A stretch of DNA of 42,773 bases from positions 106,384 through 149,156 of the forward strand of contig NZ_JAHKPK010000040.1 in assembly GCF_018860665.1 (NCBI RefSeq), read 5' to 3'. Both the position numbers and the translations under genes were made by a program. The DNA is from Pacificibacter marinus (GTDB taxonomy: Bacteria; Pseudomonadota; Alphaproteobacteria; Rhodobacterales; Rhodobacteraceae). Shown here in pieces: positions 1-10,735 of the stretch. The notes under the pieces were generated by a model. It made no database searches and was not told the DNA's origin. It was given only the letters and a program-made list of their open reading frames with translations. How positions within the stretch are numbered: the first letter of the stretch is position 1; every line of letters begins with the position of its first letter.

Positions 1-1691
<1,691 letters not shown>

Positions 1692-1692
<1 letters not shown>

Positions 1693-2492
1693 CACTGCGT
1701 ATCCTCCATATTTTGCGTCAAGAACTTAGCCAATTCGGACAACTGCCCCTGAAGCATTTTTCGGCCGCCATGCGTGGCAAATCCTAATTGCTCTGCAGCA
1801 GCTAGAAGCGGGGTCACCTCGGGTTGCATGATGACCTCTGCCACGATCGAACCAGATGACAGGCCCGCTGGATCAAAAGGCAAAGCATCGTTTGGCGCCA
1901 TGCCAAGCGACGTTCCGTTCACCGCAAGATCATGTCCGCTCGGATCATCACCCACGCAGAATTCCACATCCGGAAAGGATTCTGAAAGTCGCTCACTGAG
2001 CGCCTGCGCTTTTGCCCGTGTTCTATTGGAAATGGTGATTTTTTTCGGCCCGCGCGACGCCAAAGCAAATGCAATCGCGCTCGCGGCGCCTCCGGCCCCG
2101 ACGAGAAAGACCGCCATGCCCGTGACCGAGATTTTTGCATCATCAAGGCCGCGCGTAAAGCCCTCGCCATCCAGAATATCGCCATGCAGTTTACCTTGTG
2201 CGTCACGGCGGATTACATTCACGGCTCCGGCAGCTATTGCACGGTCAGACAGCGTATCACACAAAGGTGGTACGGCTGTTTTATGTGGCACAGTGACGAC
2301 AACCCCCGCAAAGTTGCCAATATTGCGAAACCCAGAAACAACAGCCGCGAGACCTTCGCGCGACACTTCGACAGGCACGAGAACAGCGTCTTTTCCCATA
2401 TCGGATAACATCGCATTCATCGCCTGCGGCGTGCGGACTTGAGTGACAGGATCAGCGATAATCGCGAGTAGTTTTGTACGTCCAGTAATCAT
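1692..2492 (-). CDS. Shikimate/quinate dehydrogenase-like oxidoreductase
   Basis: A 266-residue protein of the AroE/YdiB superfamily (NAD(P)-dependent dehydrogenases of cyclic hydroxy acids). Seen: the catalytic Lys in VTVPHK (K71), a conserved Asp in GDILDGEGF (D108), the nucleotide motif GAGGAA (132-137) and SNRT (155-158), a pattern common in NADP-binding AroE proteins. Two substrate-binding motifs of true AroE are altered: the N-terminal Ser-x-Ser region reads ADPVTQVRTP, and the usual NTDG reads ILDG. Being inside a catabolic operon as well, it is probably not the biosynthetic shikimate dehydrogenase. A different cyclic or keto substrate is inferred. It follows E2 with a 7-base gap. Confidence 0.8.
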
Positions 2493-2499
2493 GTTTGCC

Positions 2500-3735
2500 T
2501 CACACTAAAAGAGTCATAGGAGATTCGAGAGCGGCCTTAAACGCCGCCAACCATGTGGCTCCAACTGCGCCATCAACTGATCTATGATCCACGGATAGGG
2601 TCACGCTCATCACAGAGGCAAGCACAATCTGGTCACCGCGCCCGACGGGTCGCCTTTCCGCGGCCCCGACAGCAAGAATACAGCTTTGGGGTGGGTTGAT
2701 GATGGCGGAAAAGCTTTTAACGCCAAACATCCCGAGATTAGAGACCGAGAAACCGCCACCTTGATAGTCTTCAGGTTTAAGCCCCCCATCGCGTGCTTTG
2801 GTTGCCAAAGTTTTCATTTCCGTCGAAATGGCGCCAAGGCTTTTTTGGTCCGCATTGCGCAACACAGGCGTGATCAATCCCCCTTCGATCGCGACCGCGA
2901 CCGAAATATCAATGGATTTGAGCCGCAACATGGCCTCATCGGTCCAGATGACATTGGCCTCGGGCACTTTTGCCAAGGCATGCGCCACCCCTTTGATTAT
3001 GAAGTCGTTGACGGAAATTTTGTCCGCCTTTTCGCGCCCTTCGTTGATCTGCGCTCTCAGATCAAGCAAGGATTCGATATCGCAATCCGCCTCAAGATAG
3101 AAATGCGGGACCGTGGTTTTGGCCTGCAACAACCGGCGCGCGATAATGCGACGCATGTTGCTATGCGGAACACTGTCATATGCGCCAATACCAGCCAAAT
3201 TGGGGGCGGAGCTTAGTGCAGGCTTTGCCACAACGGGAACCGCCGCAGTCAGCTCAGCAGCGCGATCTACGTCAACCCGAACGATGCGGCCACGTGGCCC
3301 CGAACCAGTTAATCCCAAAAGGTCTACGCCTTTTTGCGCCGCAATCCGACGCGCGAGCGGCGAGGCTGCAAGCTTTTGCGATGGCACAACCGGCGTAATG
3401 TCAGACAGTGCCGCCGGGACAGGTTCAGAAGGCAGATCACCCTGCCCCGACGTCGCTCCACCAAGCACATAGCCCTCCAGCGCAGAGGTATCTTCACCCT
3501 CGACCAAAAGCACCGCGATCACTGAACTCACATCCGCGCGTTCGCCTGCAGGCACGATGATTTTGCCCAAAATGCCCGCACTTTCAGCTTCGAATTCCAT
3601 CGTTGCCTTATCTGTCTCGACCTCGGCCAACACCTCGCCCGCAGCGATGGCATCGCCTTCGGACTTGAGCCAGTTGGCGATGATCGCATCTTCCATTCCA
3701 GCTGACAGGGAAGGCAAAATAATTTCTATGGGCAT
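2500..3735 (-). CDS. Dihydrolipoamide acyltransferase (E2) of a 2-oxoacid dehydrogenase complex
   Basis: Core subunit that takes the acyl group from E1 on a lipoyl arm and passes it to CoA. Domains in order: one lipoyl domain (about 1-80) with the lipoylated Lys in ETDKA (K43), a linker, a peripheral subunit-binding domain (about 125-160, SPLARRIAAQKG) and the C-terminal catalytic domain with the His motif DHRSVDG (His 384). The 411-residue length fits a single-lipoyl E2. A strong AAGGAG ribosome site precedes the ATG. It lies directly downstream of the fused E1 gene. Acetyl, acetoin-derived or another acyl substrate cannot be decided from sequence. Confidence 0.92.
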   Translation of the reverse strand: MPIEIILPSLSAGMEDAIIANWLKSEGDAIAAGEVLAEVETDKATMEFEAESAGILGKIIVPAGERADVSSVIAVLLVEGEDTSALEGYVLGGATSGQGDLPSEPVPAALSDITPVVPSQKLAASPLARRIAAQKGVDLLGLTGSGPRGRIVRVDVDRAAELTAAVPVVAKPALSSAPNLAGIGAYDSVPHSNMRRIIARRLLQAKTTVPHFYLEADCDIESLLDLRAQINEGREKADKISVNDFIIKGVAHALAKVPEANVIWTDEAMLRLKSIDISVAVAIEGGLITPVLRNADQKSLGAISTEMKTLATKARDGGLKPEDYQGGGFSVSNLGMFGVKSFSAIINPPQSCILAVGAAERRPVGRGDQIVLASVMSVTLSVDHRSVDGAVGATWLAAFKAALESPMTLLV

Positions 3736-3746
3736 ATCGTCTCTCC

Positions 3747-5939
3747 TTATTCCGCCGCCAGAGGCAGCCCCTGATCAGCCATGATATCACGTAGACCCGC
3801 TTCAATATCTTGCGGACGCGTACAAGCCGCAGCTTCCAGCACTTTGGAAATGCTGGGGGACGCTTCTGCGCCATGCACACGTTTGATGGGTTGATCGAGC
3901 GCATCAAAACAGCGGCGTTGCAGCGCGTCAGACAACCAACCACCATAAGAGGTGCCCCCCACGCCTTGTTCAACGATCAACACATTTCCTGTTTTCTCAA
4001 CCGAAGGCTCAATGGTTTCCCAATCAAGTCCGGCACGATCGAGGCTGCGCAGATCAATGATTTCTGCATCAATACCCAGACGCTCGACCACTTCGCGGGT
4101 CTTTTCGACCATGCCGAGATAGGTGAGGATCGTTACACGAGAGCCTTCGCGCACCACCTTGGCTTTGCCCAAGGGGATACAATAATCCAGATCCTCAGTC
4201 GGAACCGCACCTTTGGACGCATAAAGATCAACATGCTCAAGAACGAGCACGGGATCTTCACACAAAAGCGCGGAATTCATCAAACCGATGTAATCAAAGG
4301 GCGTCGAAGGCGCCACTATACGCCATCCGGGCGCAGTGGCAAAAATACCAGCAGGATCCATTGAATGCTGCGAGCCATAGCCCGTGCCCATCGCCACTTT
4401 CGTGCGCAACACCACTGGCATAGGACTATCACCGCCGAACATGTGGCGCGCCTTGCCGATCTGGTTAAACACCTGATCTGCTGCGACCCACATGAAATCG
4501 GGGTACATAAATTCTATCACCGGACGCACACGCCCATCAGCGGCCATGCCACCCGCGACCCCAGTGAAGGCATTCTCGGAAATCGGCGTACCGAGGCAGC
4601 GATCGGGGAAGTCTTCAGACAGGCCGCGTGTCGCGCCATTTGTGCCGCCTTTGAGGCGATGTACATCTTCGCCTAGAACGACAATGCGGTCATCTTGCTC
4701 CATGCGGCGCCCCATGACATTTGCCACCACATCAATGAATTTCACCCCGTCTTTGAGCGGACCTGCAAAAGTCTCTTGCTCTTCAAATCGGGCATTTTTA
4801 AATTCCGATAGGTCGCCACGCAGGCCGAAATCGCGGAAATCTTCTTCTGGCCACAGAGCGGGTATGATGCGGCGCTTGCCGTCCACCTCTTCAACCAATT
4901 CAGCTGCGACATCTTCCATCAATGTCTGACACTGAACCTGCAAATCTTCGACCGCATGCGCCCCAATGATTTGACGTTCCGTCAGATCGCGCGCCATCGC
5001 ATCCAACGGATCACGACCGCGCCATTCCAGTTCTTCTTCCTTGCTGCGGTAGCCAAAAGCAGATCCGGGAAGTGCGCCATTTTGATGGAAATAACGATAG
5101 ACATCCGCCTCAATCACCACGGGACCATCGCCGCGGCGCATGATCGCATTGGCGTCTTCTGCCGCCAAATAGACAGACAGCGCATCCATTCCATCCACTT
5201 TGAGTGCAGGAATACCAAAAGCAAGCCCGCGTGCGGACAGACGTGTTTCGGCAGTCACTTCTTCGACATTTGTCGAAACAGCATAACGGTTGTTTTCAAT
5301 AAAGAAGCAAATAGGCAACTTCCACGCAGCGGCAATGTTCATCGTTTCCAGAACAGAACCTATGTTTACAGCTCCGTCACCGAAATAGGTGTAAACGACA
5401 TCTCCTGTCCCAGCCTTTTTATGCGCCCAAGCTGCCCCTGCAGCCATAGGCACGCCCCCACCGACAATCGCATTTGTGCCAAGGTTGCCACTTTCCGCCC
5501 AGCGCAGGTGCATTGATCCGCCACGACCTTTGCAAAACCCTTCGGAAAGCCCGAGAATTTCTGCCAAAGTCCGCTTGGATAAGCCGCGTAAGGTTTCACC
5601 AAAGCTTTTCTCTGGGTCAATCCCATCAGGCGCAGCATAGGCGAATGCTTTGGCCAAAAATTGGTGATGCGCACGGTGCGAGCCATTGATCTGATCAGTG
5701 CCACGCATCGCCATGGCGGACCCAACAGCACCGCCCTCTTGACCAACCGCAGAGTGTGCGGGGCCATGGATCAACCCTTGGCCTGCAAGATCGAGCACCT
5801 TTTCTTCAAACGCACGGATCAGGTGAAGTTGGCTAAGCATGGTACGCCCAACACTTGGGTGAAGTGCGGAACGATCCTCTTTTGAGGCTTTGATCGCCCG
5901 CCAAGTTGTTTTCGGTGTCAGATCATCATAGATCGGCAT
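3747..5939 (-). CDS. Fused E1 alpha-beta subunit, thiamine-diphosphate 2-oxoacid dehydrogenase
   Basis: Decarboxylates a 2-oxoacid with thiamine diphosphate and transfers the acyl group to lipoyl-E2. The 730 residues contain an alpha half (about 1-370), with the ThDP/Mg motif GDG (187-189) ending in NN (216-217), followed by a beta half (from about residue 395, with RIVVLGEDV and a C-terminal transketolase domain). Alpha and beta are usually separate genes in acetoin and branched-chain complexes, so this is a fusion. Start: ATG at 5937-5939 with AAAGGAT upstream. It begins the E1-E2-(AroE-like)-aldehyde dehydrogenase-E3 run. The substrate is unknown; acetoin- or pyruvate-like are possible. 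Confidence 0.9.
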   Translation of the reverse strand: MPIYDDLTPKTTWRAIKASKEDRSALHPSVGRTMLSQLHLIRAFEEKVLDLAGQGLIHGPAHSAVGQEGGAVGSAMAMRGTDQINGSHRAHHQFLAKAFAYAAPDGIDPEKSFGETLRGLSKRTLAEILGLSEGFCKGRGGSMHLRWAESGNLGTNAIVGGGVPMAAGAAWAHKKAGTGDVVYTYFGDGAVNIGSVLETMNIAAAWKLPICFFIENNRYAVSTNVEEVTAETRLSARGLAFGIPALKVDGMDALSVYLAAEDANAIMRRGDGPVVIEADVYRYFHQNGALPGSAFGYRSKEEELEWRGRDPLDAMARDLTERQIIGAHAVEDLQVQCQTLMEDVAAELVEEVDGKRRIIPALWPEEDFRDFGLRGDLSEFKNARFEEQETFAGPLKDGVKFIDVVANVMGRRMEQDDRIVVLGEDVHRLKGGTNGATRGLSEDFPDRCLGTPISENAFTGVAGGMAADGRVRPVIEFMYPDFMWVAADQVFNQIGKARHMFGGDSPMPVVLRTKVAMGTGYGSQHSMDPAGIFATAPGWRIVAPSTPFDYIGLMNSALLCEDPVLVLEHVDLYASKGAVPTEDLDYCIPLGKAKVVREGSRVTILTYLGMVEKTREVVERLGIDAEIIDLRSLDRAGLDWETIEPSVEKTGNVLIVEQGVGGTSYGGWLSDALQRRCFDALDQPIKRVHGAEASPSISKVLEAAACTRPQDIEAGLRDIMADQGLPLAAE

Positions 5940-5951
5940 ATCTGTTATCCT

Positions 5952-6728
5952 TTACAAATAGCTGTAGGAGGACCAGCCGCCATCAGCGACGAGGGTCTGG
6001 CCAGTCACATAAGCGGAAGCGTCCGAGGCGAGGAACAAAGCAGCGGTGGCGATTTCTTCAGGGGTGCCAAGACGCCCCGCTGGAACACGCGCATTGAGCG
6101 CATCAAGATCAAGCCGCCCCTGCTCTACAAGAGTTTCAGTCAAAGCGGTGCGCACATACCCCGGCCCAATGGCATTTACGCGGATGTTGCGGTCGGCCCA
6201 TTCAATAGCCAGCACCTTGGTCAAGGCCACTACCGCCGCCTTTGTGGCGCAATACGCGGCACGTTCGGGAGCGGCGACCACACCATACATAGAGGCCGTA
6301 TTGATGATACTTCCCCCACCGTTTGCGGCCATAACGCGTCCAGCCGCCTGCGCCATAAGAAAGGTGCCGGTCAGGTTTACATCAACCGCGTTGCGCCAAA
6401 CGGATTCTTCCAAATCAAGGGATGGCGCATTGCCGGCAATTCCGGCGTTGTTCATCACGATGTCCAGTCCTCCGCCCAATTCAACAGCCAAGTCGCAGGC
6501 GGCCTTAACGGCGGATTGGTCGGTGATGGAGCCCGTAAATGGGGTCATGCTATCTGGCCGTATCAAATTCAGTTCTGCTGCGGCTTTGGCCAGCCCATCG
6601 CCATCCAAATCGAACAGCACAAGACGCGCGCCCGATTTGGAAAGAGCACGGGCCATCGCCAAACCCAGACCTGAAGCCGCGCCAGTTACAAGCGCAGTGC
6701 GTCCGGTAAAATCGAACGATGTTGTCAT
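5952..6728 (-). CDS. Short-chain dehydrogenase/reductase (SDR), first copy
   Basis: Classical SDR, 258 residues: NAD(P)-dependent alcohol/ketone oxidoreductase. Seen: cofactor motif TGAASGLG (15-22), acidic FDLD (39-42) suggesting NAD preference, NNAG, catalytic Ser146 and YCATK (Tyr159, Lys163), and the C-terminal VTGQTLVADGG signature. The GAGGAG ribosome site fits the ATG. It lies just upstream of the fused E1 gene. A plausible role is oxidising a hydroxyl of the imported compound to the keto group used by the 2-oxoacid dehydrogenase; that is inference. Confidence 0.88.
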   Translation of the reverse strand: MTTSFDFTGRTALVTGAASGLGLAMARALSKSGARLVLFDLDGDGLAKAAAELNLIRPDSMTPFTGSITDQSAVKAACDLAVELGGGLDIVMNNAGIAGNAPSLDLEESVWRNAVDVNLTGTFLMAQAAGRVMAANGGGSIINTASMYGVVAAPERAAYCATKAAVVALTKVLAIEWADRNIRVNAIGPGYVRTALTETLVEQGRLDLDALNARVPAGRLGTPEEIATAALFLASDASAYVTGQTLVADGGWSSYSYL

Positions 6729-6809
6729 GGTAAATCTCCTCTGTTCCCGGACAAAATGCTGTGCTCGGGTCGAAAACTGTTCAGTAATGATTGCGTGCGA
6801 GTGAGACCG

Positions 6810-7550
6810 TCAGCTCATGTAGAGCCCGCCATTGACGTGAAGGGTTTCTCCATTAACGAAACTCGCAGCCGGACTGCACAAAAAGGCAATCGCTGACGCC
6901 ACCTCAGATGCCTGCCCCATGCGCCCCATCGGCGTATGCGTAAGCGTATCATCCCCCCGCGTCGCGATCAGGTCCTGTGTCATGGGCGTCTCGATCACCC
7001 CAGGCGACACAACATTGACGCGTGTTCGGGGAGACAACTCATTGGCCAGTGCGCGGCTCATCGCCCCGATCGCCCCTTTGCTGGCTCCGTAATGGACATT
7101 TGATTTTGCGCCCCGATGCGCCGCCATCGAGCTCAAGTTCACAATTGAGGAATCCGCTTTAAAATGCCCAACCGCACGGCGGGTAAGATAGAACACCCCG
7201 TCGAGATTGATCGAAAGCGTACGCCGCCATTGGTCATCTGTCATTTCCGAAAAGGGTTCCGACCGGTAGATACCAGCCGACGGCACAAGAAAATCAATCC
7301 CACCCATGTCAATCGCCACAGCGATAATCCGGTCGGCATCATCAGGATTTGCAGCGTCAATAGCGAGGGTTTCAATACGCCCTCCCTTTGGATCAGTCAG
7401 CGTCGCGGCAAAGGCCAAAAGCGCCGCACCATCAAGATCGGCAAGCACAAGGTTGGCCCCTGCATTGTGGAACATCGTGGCCACGGCTCGCCCGATCCCA
7501 CCATTGGCACCGGTCAGAACAAGCGTGCGATTGGTGAAATCAAACATCAT
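6810..7550 (-). CDS. Short-chain dehydrogenase/reductase (SDR), second copy
   Basis: Classical SDR of 246 residues. Seen: TGANGGIG (13-20), ADLD acidic turn, PSAG in place of the usual NNAG, Ser140/141 and YGASK (Tyr154, Lys158), with VNGETLHVNGG at the C-terminus. It is clearly diverged from the neighbouring SDR at 5952-6728, so this is not a recent duplication. ATG overlaps the stop of the VOC gene (ATGA), so they are co-translated. Two different SDRs in one operon suggest two successive alcohol oxidations or stereoisomer-specific enzymes (inference). Confidence 0.87.
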   Translation of the reverse strand: MMFDFTNRTLVLTGANGGIGRAVATMFHNAGANLVLADLDGAALLAFAATLTDPKGGRIETLAIDAANPDDADRIIAVAIDMGGIDFLVPSAGIYRSEPFSEMTDDQWRRTLSINLDGVFYLTRRAVGHFKADSSIVNLSSMAAHRGAKSNVHYGASKGAIGAMSRALANELSPRTRVNVVSPGVIETPMTQDLIATRGDDTLTHTPMGRMGQASEVASAIAFLCSPAASFVNGETLHVNGGLYMS

Positions 7551-8029
7551 GCCTCGCCCCCGACCAAATCGGTGCGGTACTCCGTGATATCAGCATATTC
7601 GACGATCTCCAGAATATGTCCTTCTGGGTCACGTAAAAATGCTAAAAATGTCCCTGGACGTACCTCGACAGGCTTTTCGCCTGTGATCAGAACACCTCCA
7701 GCAGCCACAGCACGTGCCACAACGGCCCGCAAATCATCCACGATAAAGGTCACATAGCTGGCCTCATGCCGATCAAGAATATGTTCACTCGGCGCTGGCC
7801 GCTCGGAGGGCGCGGTTTCTGGTGCCAACAGCTTAATCCGCTCTCCCCAAGAGGTTTGCAACCGCACGACACGATACCCTCCCAAGCTCAAAGAAGCCTG
7901 CGCGGCCTTGTCTGCAGGCACGGAAACATCGGCGGCAACAGTCAAGCCCAGCGCATCGCGGTAAAAGGCAAGCATCACAGGCAGATCGCGGACTGTCAGG
8001 CCCATTTCCATTGGTGCAGTCATTTTCAT
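7547..8029 (-). CDS. VOC-family (glyoxalase/extradiol dioxygenase fold) protein
   Basis: A 160-residue single-chain vicinal-oxygen-chelate protein: two beta-alpha-beta-beta-beta modules, the first starting MEMGLTVRDLPVMLAFYRD and the second ending FLRDPEGHILEIVEY, the typical glyoxalase/bleomycin-resistance signature. Start chosen at the ATG at 8027-8029 because a GGGAG ribosome site lies 9 bases upstream; a longer frame would run into the LivF-like gene. Members are lyases, isomerases or dioxygenases, or simply bind small ligands; the reaction cannot be named. It links the transporter genes to the SDR genes. Confidence 0.82.
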   Translation of the reverse strand: MKMTAPMEMGLTVRDLPVMLAFYRDALGLTVAADVSVPADKAAQASLSLGGYRVVRLQTSWGERIKLLAPETAPSERPAPSEHILDRHEASYVTFIVDDLRAVVARAVAAGGVLITGEKPVEVRPGTFLAFLRDPEGHILEIVEYADITEYRTDLVGGEA

Positions 8030-8043
8030 GGCATGTATCTCCC

Positions 8044-8760
8044 TTACACCGCGAGCCATTCGTCGGTAATTTCCGGCCTGTCATTCAATTCTTGGGGTGT
8101 GCCTTCGAAAACGATTTGGCCATGCCCCATCACACAAACCCGATGCGACACCCGCATCGCGATGGTGAGTTTTTGTTCAACTAAAACCACCGAAACGCCG
8201 TGCTTGTTAATGTCTTCAATCACTTCACCCACAACGGTCACGATCTTGGGCGCAAGCCCTTCGGTCGGCTCATCAATCAACATCACCAACGGATTGCCCA
8301 AAAGCGACCGGCACATCGTCAACATTTGCTGCTCGCCGCCCGACAGACTGCCTGCGCGGGTGTTGCGACGCTCTTTAAGGCGCGGAAAATAGGTGAACAT
8401 CTGGTCCACCGTCCACTTTGCTGAATCAGACGGCCCCCTTTGACGTCCCATTTCTAGGTTCTCGTCTACCGTCAAATTGTGGAACGTTTCACGTTCTTCG
8501 GGAACATAGCCTAGGCCGCGTCGACAAATCGTATAGCTGCGCAATCCAGCGACATCGGCCCCATCAAGGCGGACATGCCCCTCGGTCGGCGGCACCAAGC
8601 CCATGATCGATTTCAACGTGGTTGAACGGCCTGACCCATTGCGCCCCAAAAGGCTGACCACTTCGCCACGGGCGACATCAAACGTCACGCCGTGCAGAAT
8701 ATGGCTTTTGCCGTAATGGGCATGCAGCCCTTCGACGGATAAAATAGTCGGATTACTCAT
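8044..8760 (-). CDS. livF: Branched-chain amino acid-type ABC transporter ATPase (LivF-like) with altered Walker A
   Basis: Cytoplasmic ATPase (238 residues) of a hydrophobic-amino-acid uptake (HAAT) ABC importer. Signature LSGGEQQM and Walker B LVMLIDEPTEG are intact, and the LivF-type LVEQ switch region is present. The Walker A reads GRNGSGRST: the normally invariant Lys is Arg (codon CGT, read directly). In most ABC ATPases this change strongly reduces ATP hydrolysis. The importer may therefore depend on the intact LivG partner, or this is a loss-of-function change. It overlaps livG by 4 bases (ATGA). Confidence 0.9.
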   Translation of the reverse strand: MSNPTILSVEGLHAHYGKSHILHGVTFDVARGEVVSLLGRNGSGRSTTLKSIMGLVPPTEGHVRLDGADVAGLRSYTICRRGLGYVPEERETFHNLTVDENLEMGRQRGPSDSAKWTVDQMFTYFPRLKERRNTRAGSLSGGEQQMLTMCRSLLGNPLVMLIDEPTEGLAPKIVTVVGEVIEDINKHGVSVVLVEQKLTIAMRVSHRVCVMGHGQIVFEGTPQELNDRPEITDEWLAV

Positions 8761-9509
8761 GCCGCCTCCTCGCCCAAATAGGCTTCCTTAACGCGCGCAT
8801 TGCCGCGAATTTCTTCGGGGGTGCCTGTGGCAATGATTTCGCCATAGACCAAAACGCTGATGCGATGCGCCAGCGAGAAAACGACGCTCATGTCATGTTC
8901 CACAATCAACAGCGTACGCCCTTGGGTAATCTCGCGGATCAGCCCAGCGGTGTAATCCGTTTCCTCATGCGACATGCCAGCCATCGGTTCGTCCAAAAGG
9001 ATCACCTGTGGATCGGAAGCTAAGGTCATGCCAATTTCAAGCGATCTCTGCTCGGAATAAGACAGTTCACTGGCCAAAGACTGCGCCCGATCGGTGAGCC
9101 GGATTTTGGTCAAAAGATCATCGACTTCGTCATTCACCCGCCGCACACCTGCAGCGGATCGCCAAAACACATACTGTAGATTGTGTTTGCGCATGACCGC
9201 CAATCGCAAGTTTTCAAACACACTCACACCGGGAAAGATGTTGGTGATCTGGAATGACCGCGCCAAACCGCGTTTGTTGACCTCTGCGGGTTTCAACCCT
9301 GCAATGTTTTTCCCGTTCAGTAAGATTTCACCCTTTGTCGGGGCGAACTGACCAGAACAAAGGTGAAATAACGTGGATTTTCCGGCACCGTTCGGCCCAA
9401 TGACCGCGTGGCGTTCGCCTGCTGTCACATCAAGGGTCACCCCTTGGATGATTTTCGCTTCGCCAAAGGATTTATGGACGTTTTGCAAAGTAAGAATGGG
9501 ATCAGTCAT
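8757..9509 (-). CDS. livG: Branched-chain amino acid-type ABC transporter ATPase (LivG-like)
   Basis: Second ATPase of the HAAT importer, 250 residues from the ATG at 9507-9509, which overlaps the LivM stop (ATGA). Walker A GPNGAGKST is intact, signature LSYSEQRSLEIGM is the relaxed LivG type, Walker B is VILLDEPMAG, and the switch His is in IVEHDM. A longer in-frame extension upstream lies inside livM and is not expected to be used. It pairs with the LivF-like subunit, whose Walker A Lys is replaced. Confidence 0.93.
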   Translation of the reverse strand: MTDPILTLQNVHKSFGEAKIIQGVTLDVTAGERHAVIGPNGAGKSTLFHLCSGQFAPTKGEILLNGKNIAGLKPAEVNKRGLARSFQITNIFPGVSVFENLRLAVMRKHNLQYVFWRSAAGVRRVNDEVDDLLTKIRLTDRAQSLASELSYSEQRSLEIGMTLASDPQVILLDEPMAGMSHEETDYTAGLIREITQGRTLLIVEHDMSVVFSLAHRISVLVYGEIIATGTPEEIRGNARVKEAYLGEEAA

Positions 9510-10732
9510 GCCTGTGCCTCCTGACGGGCCGCAGCGCGGCGGTTGACGATGATGGCAAGTCTGATGCCCAGCGCAAAGACACCGATGCCCAAGCCCCAAG
9601 GCACCGCAGAAACGGGTGACCAGTCATAAGTGAAAAGTGTGATGTCAGGCCAGTGTCCGTCACGGGCCACAGCGCGATACTCAGTCGAAAGCACCCGCTG
9701 GAGGAACTCGATCACAAACACAGCGCCAAATGCTGCAATAGCGAGGCTGGCAATACGTTGCGCCATAGTGATGGCCGTCTGCGCCAACCCGTCACAGGAA
9801 GGATTTTTAATGCGCTCTGCGATTTCACCGACAATACCACGTGGCAAGAACATCATCACAAGGACGAAAATGATCCCTTGATACAAAAGCCATACACGCG
9901 TCAGATCTGACGAAATATAACCAAAGAACGTCATCACGGCGGCACCTATCGCGGGACCAAGAAAGACCCGTACGCCACCGATGAAGCTGTTTAGAACCAC
10001 TGCCGTCGAAATCTGAGACTCAAGCACAACATAGTTGCTGGCTTCGATATTGAGGGATTGCAAAGCGCCTGCAAGCCCCGCGAACATGGCAGAAACGGCG
10101 AAAATCAACGTACTTAACGCATGGGTATTATAGCCCAAGAACCGCAAGCGATGCGCGTTTTCCCGCAGTCCCAGCGCCAACCGACCCAGCGGTGTTTTGC
10201 TAAAGAGATACAGCAATCCAATGGACAATAAGGTCCACACAAGCGTCAGGTAATACACGTCAGTGAACGAACCGAATTCGATCCCCCAAGCGGGCATGCG
10301 AAAGGACGATATCCCAGCTTCACCGCCAAATACATGTTTTAGATGCGGCGCAAGTGCGTGCAACAATTCGGCCAGCGCGAGGGTAATCATCGAAAAATAC
10401 ACGCCGGTACGCTTGGTCGAGAAATATCCGGCAAGGATACCACTCACCAACCCCGTGGCTGCGCCCACCAAAGGCAAAAGAGGTGTCGGCAAAAGCCCTT
10501 CACCGTCAAAGGCATTCATCGCATGAACCGAGGCAAAGGCCCCGACCCCAAAGTAAGCGGCATGGCCAAAACTCAACATGCCAGCTTGCCCGCACAACAA
10601 ACCAAAGGCCATGGCGAACAGAGCAGCGATCAGCATTAATATGGCTGCATTCAGCAAAGAGTCAGAGACGAGCCAAGGCAGGACAGCCAGAAGCGCCACG
10701 GCGGCAAATAGAATAATATATTTGAAGTTCAT
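9506..10732 (-). CDS. livM: HAAT-family ABC transporter permease (LivM-like)
   Basis: Inner-membrane permease of 408 residues with many hydrophobic segments and the LivM core motif GLLCGQAGMLSFGHAAYFGVGAF (about residues 45-68, quoted in part). After the usual permease core (ending near PRGIVGEI, about residue 305) there is an extra C-terminal stretch of about 100 residues with two more predicted membrane segments separated by a hydrophilic loop, which is longer than the short LivM form. A ribosome site (AGGAAT) precedes the ATG, and the gap to livH is only 3 bases. Confidence 0.9.
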   Translation of the reverse strand: MNFKYIILFAAVALLAVLPWLVSDSLLNAAILMLIAALFAMAFGLLCGQAGMLSFGHAAYFGVGAFASVHAMNAFDGEGLLPTPLLPLVGAATGLVSGILAGYFSTKRTGVYFSMITLALAELLHALAPHLKHVFGGEAGISSFRMPAWGIEFGSFTDVYYLTLVWTLLSIGLLYLFSKTPLGRLALGLRENAHRLRFLGYNTHALSTLIFAVSAMFAGLAGALQSLNIEASNYVVLESQISTAVVLNSFIGGVRVFLGPAIGAAVMTFFGYISSDLTRVWLLYQGIIFVLVMMFLPRGIVGEIAERIKNPSCDGLAQTAITMAQRIASLAIAAFGAVFVIEFLQRVLSTEYRAVARDGHWPDITLFTYDWSPVSAVPWGLGIGVFALGIRLAIIVNRRAAARQEAQA

Positions 10733-10735
10733 GAC

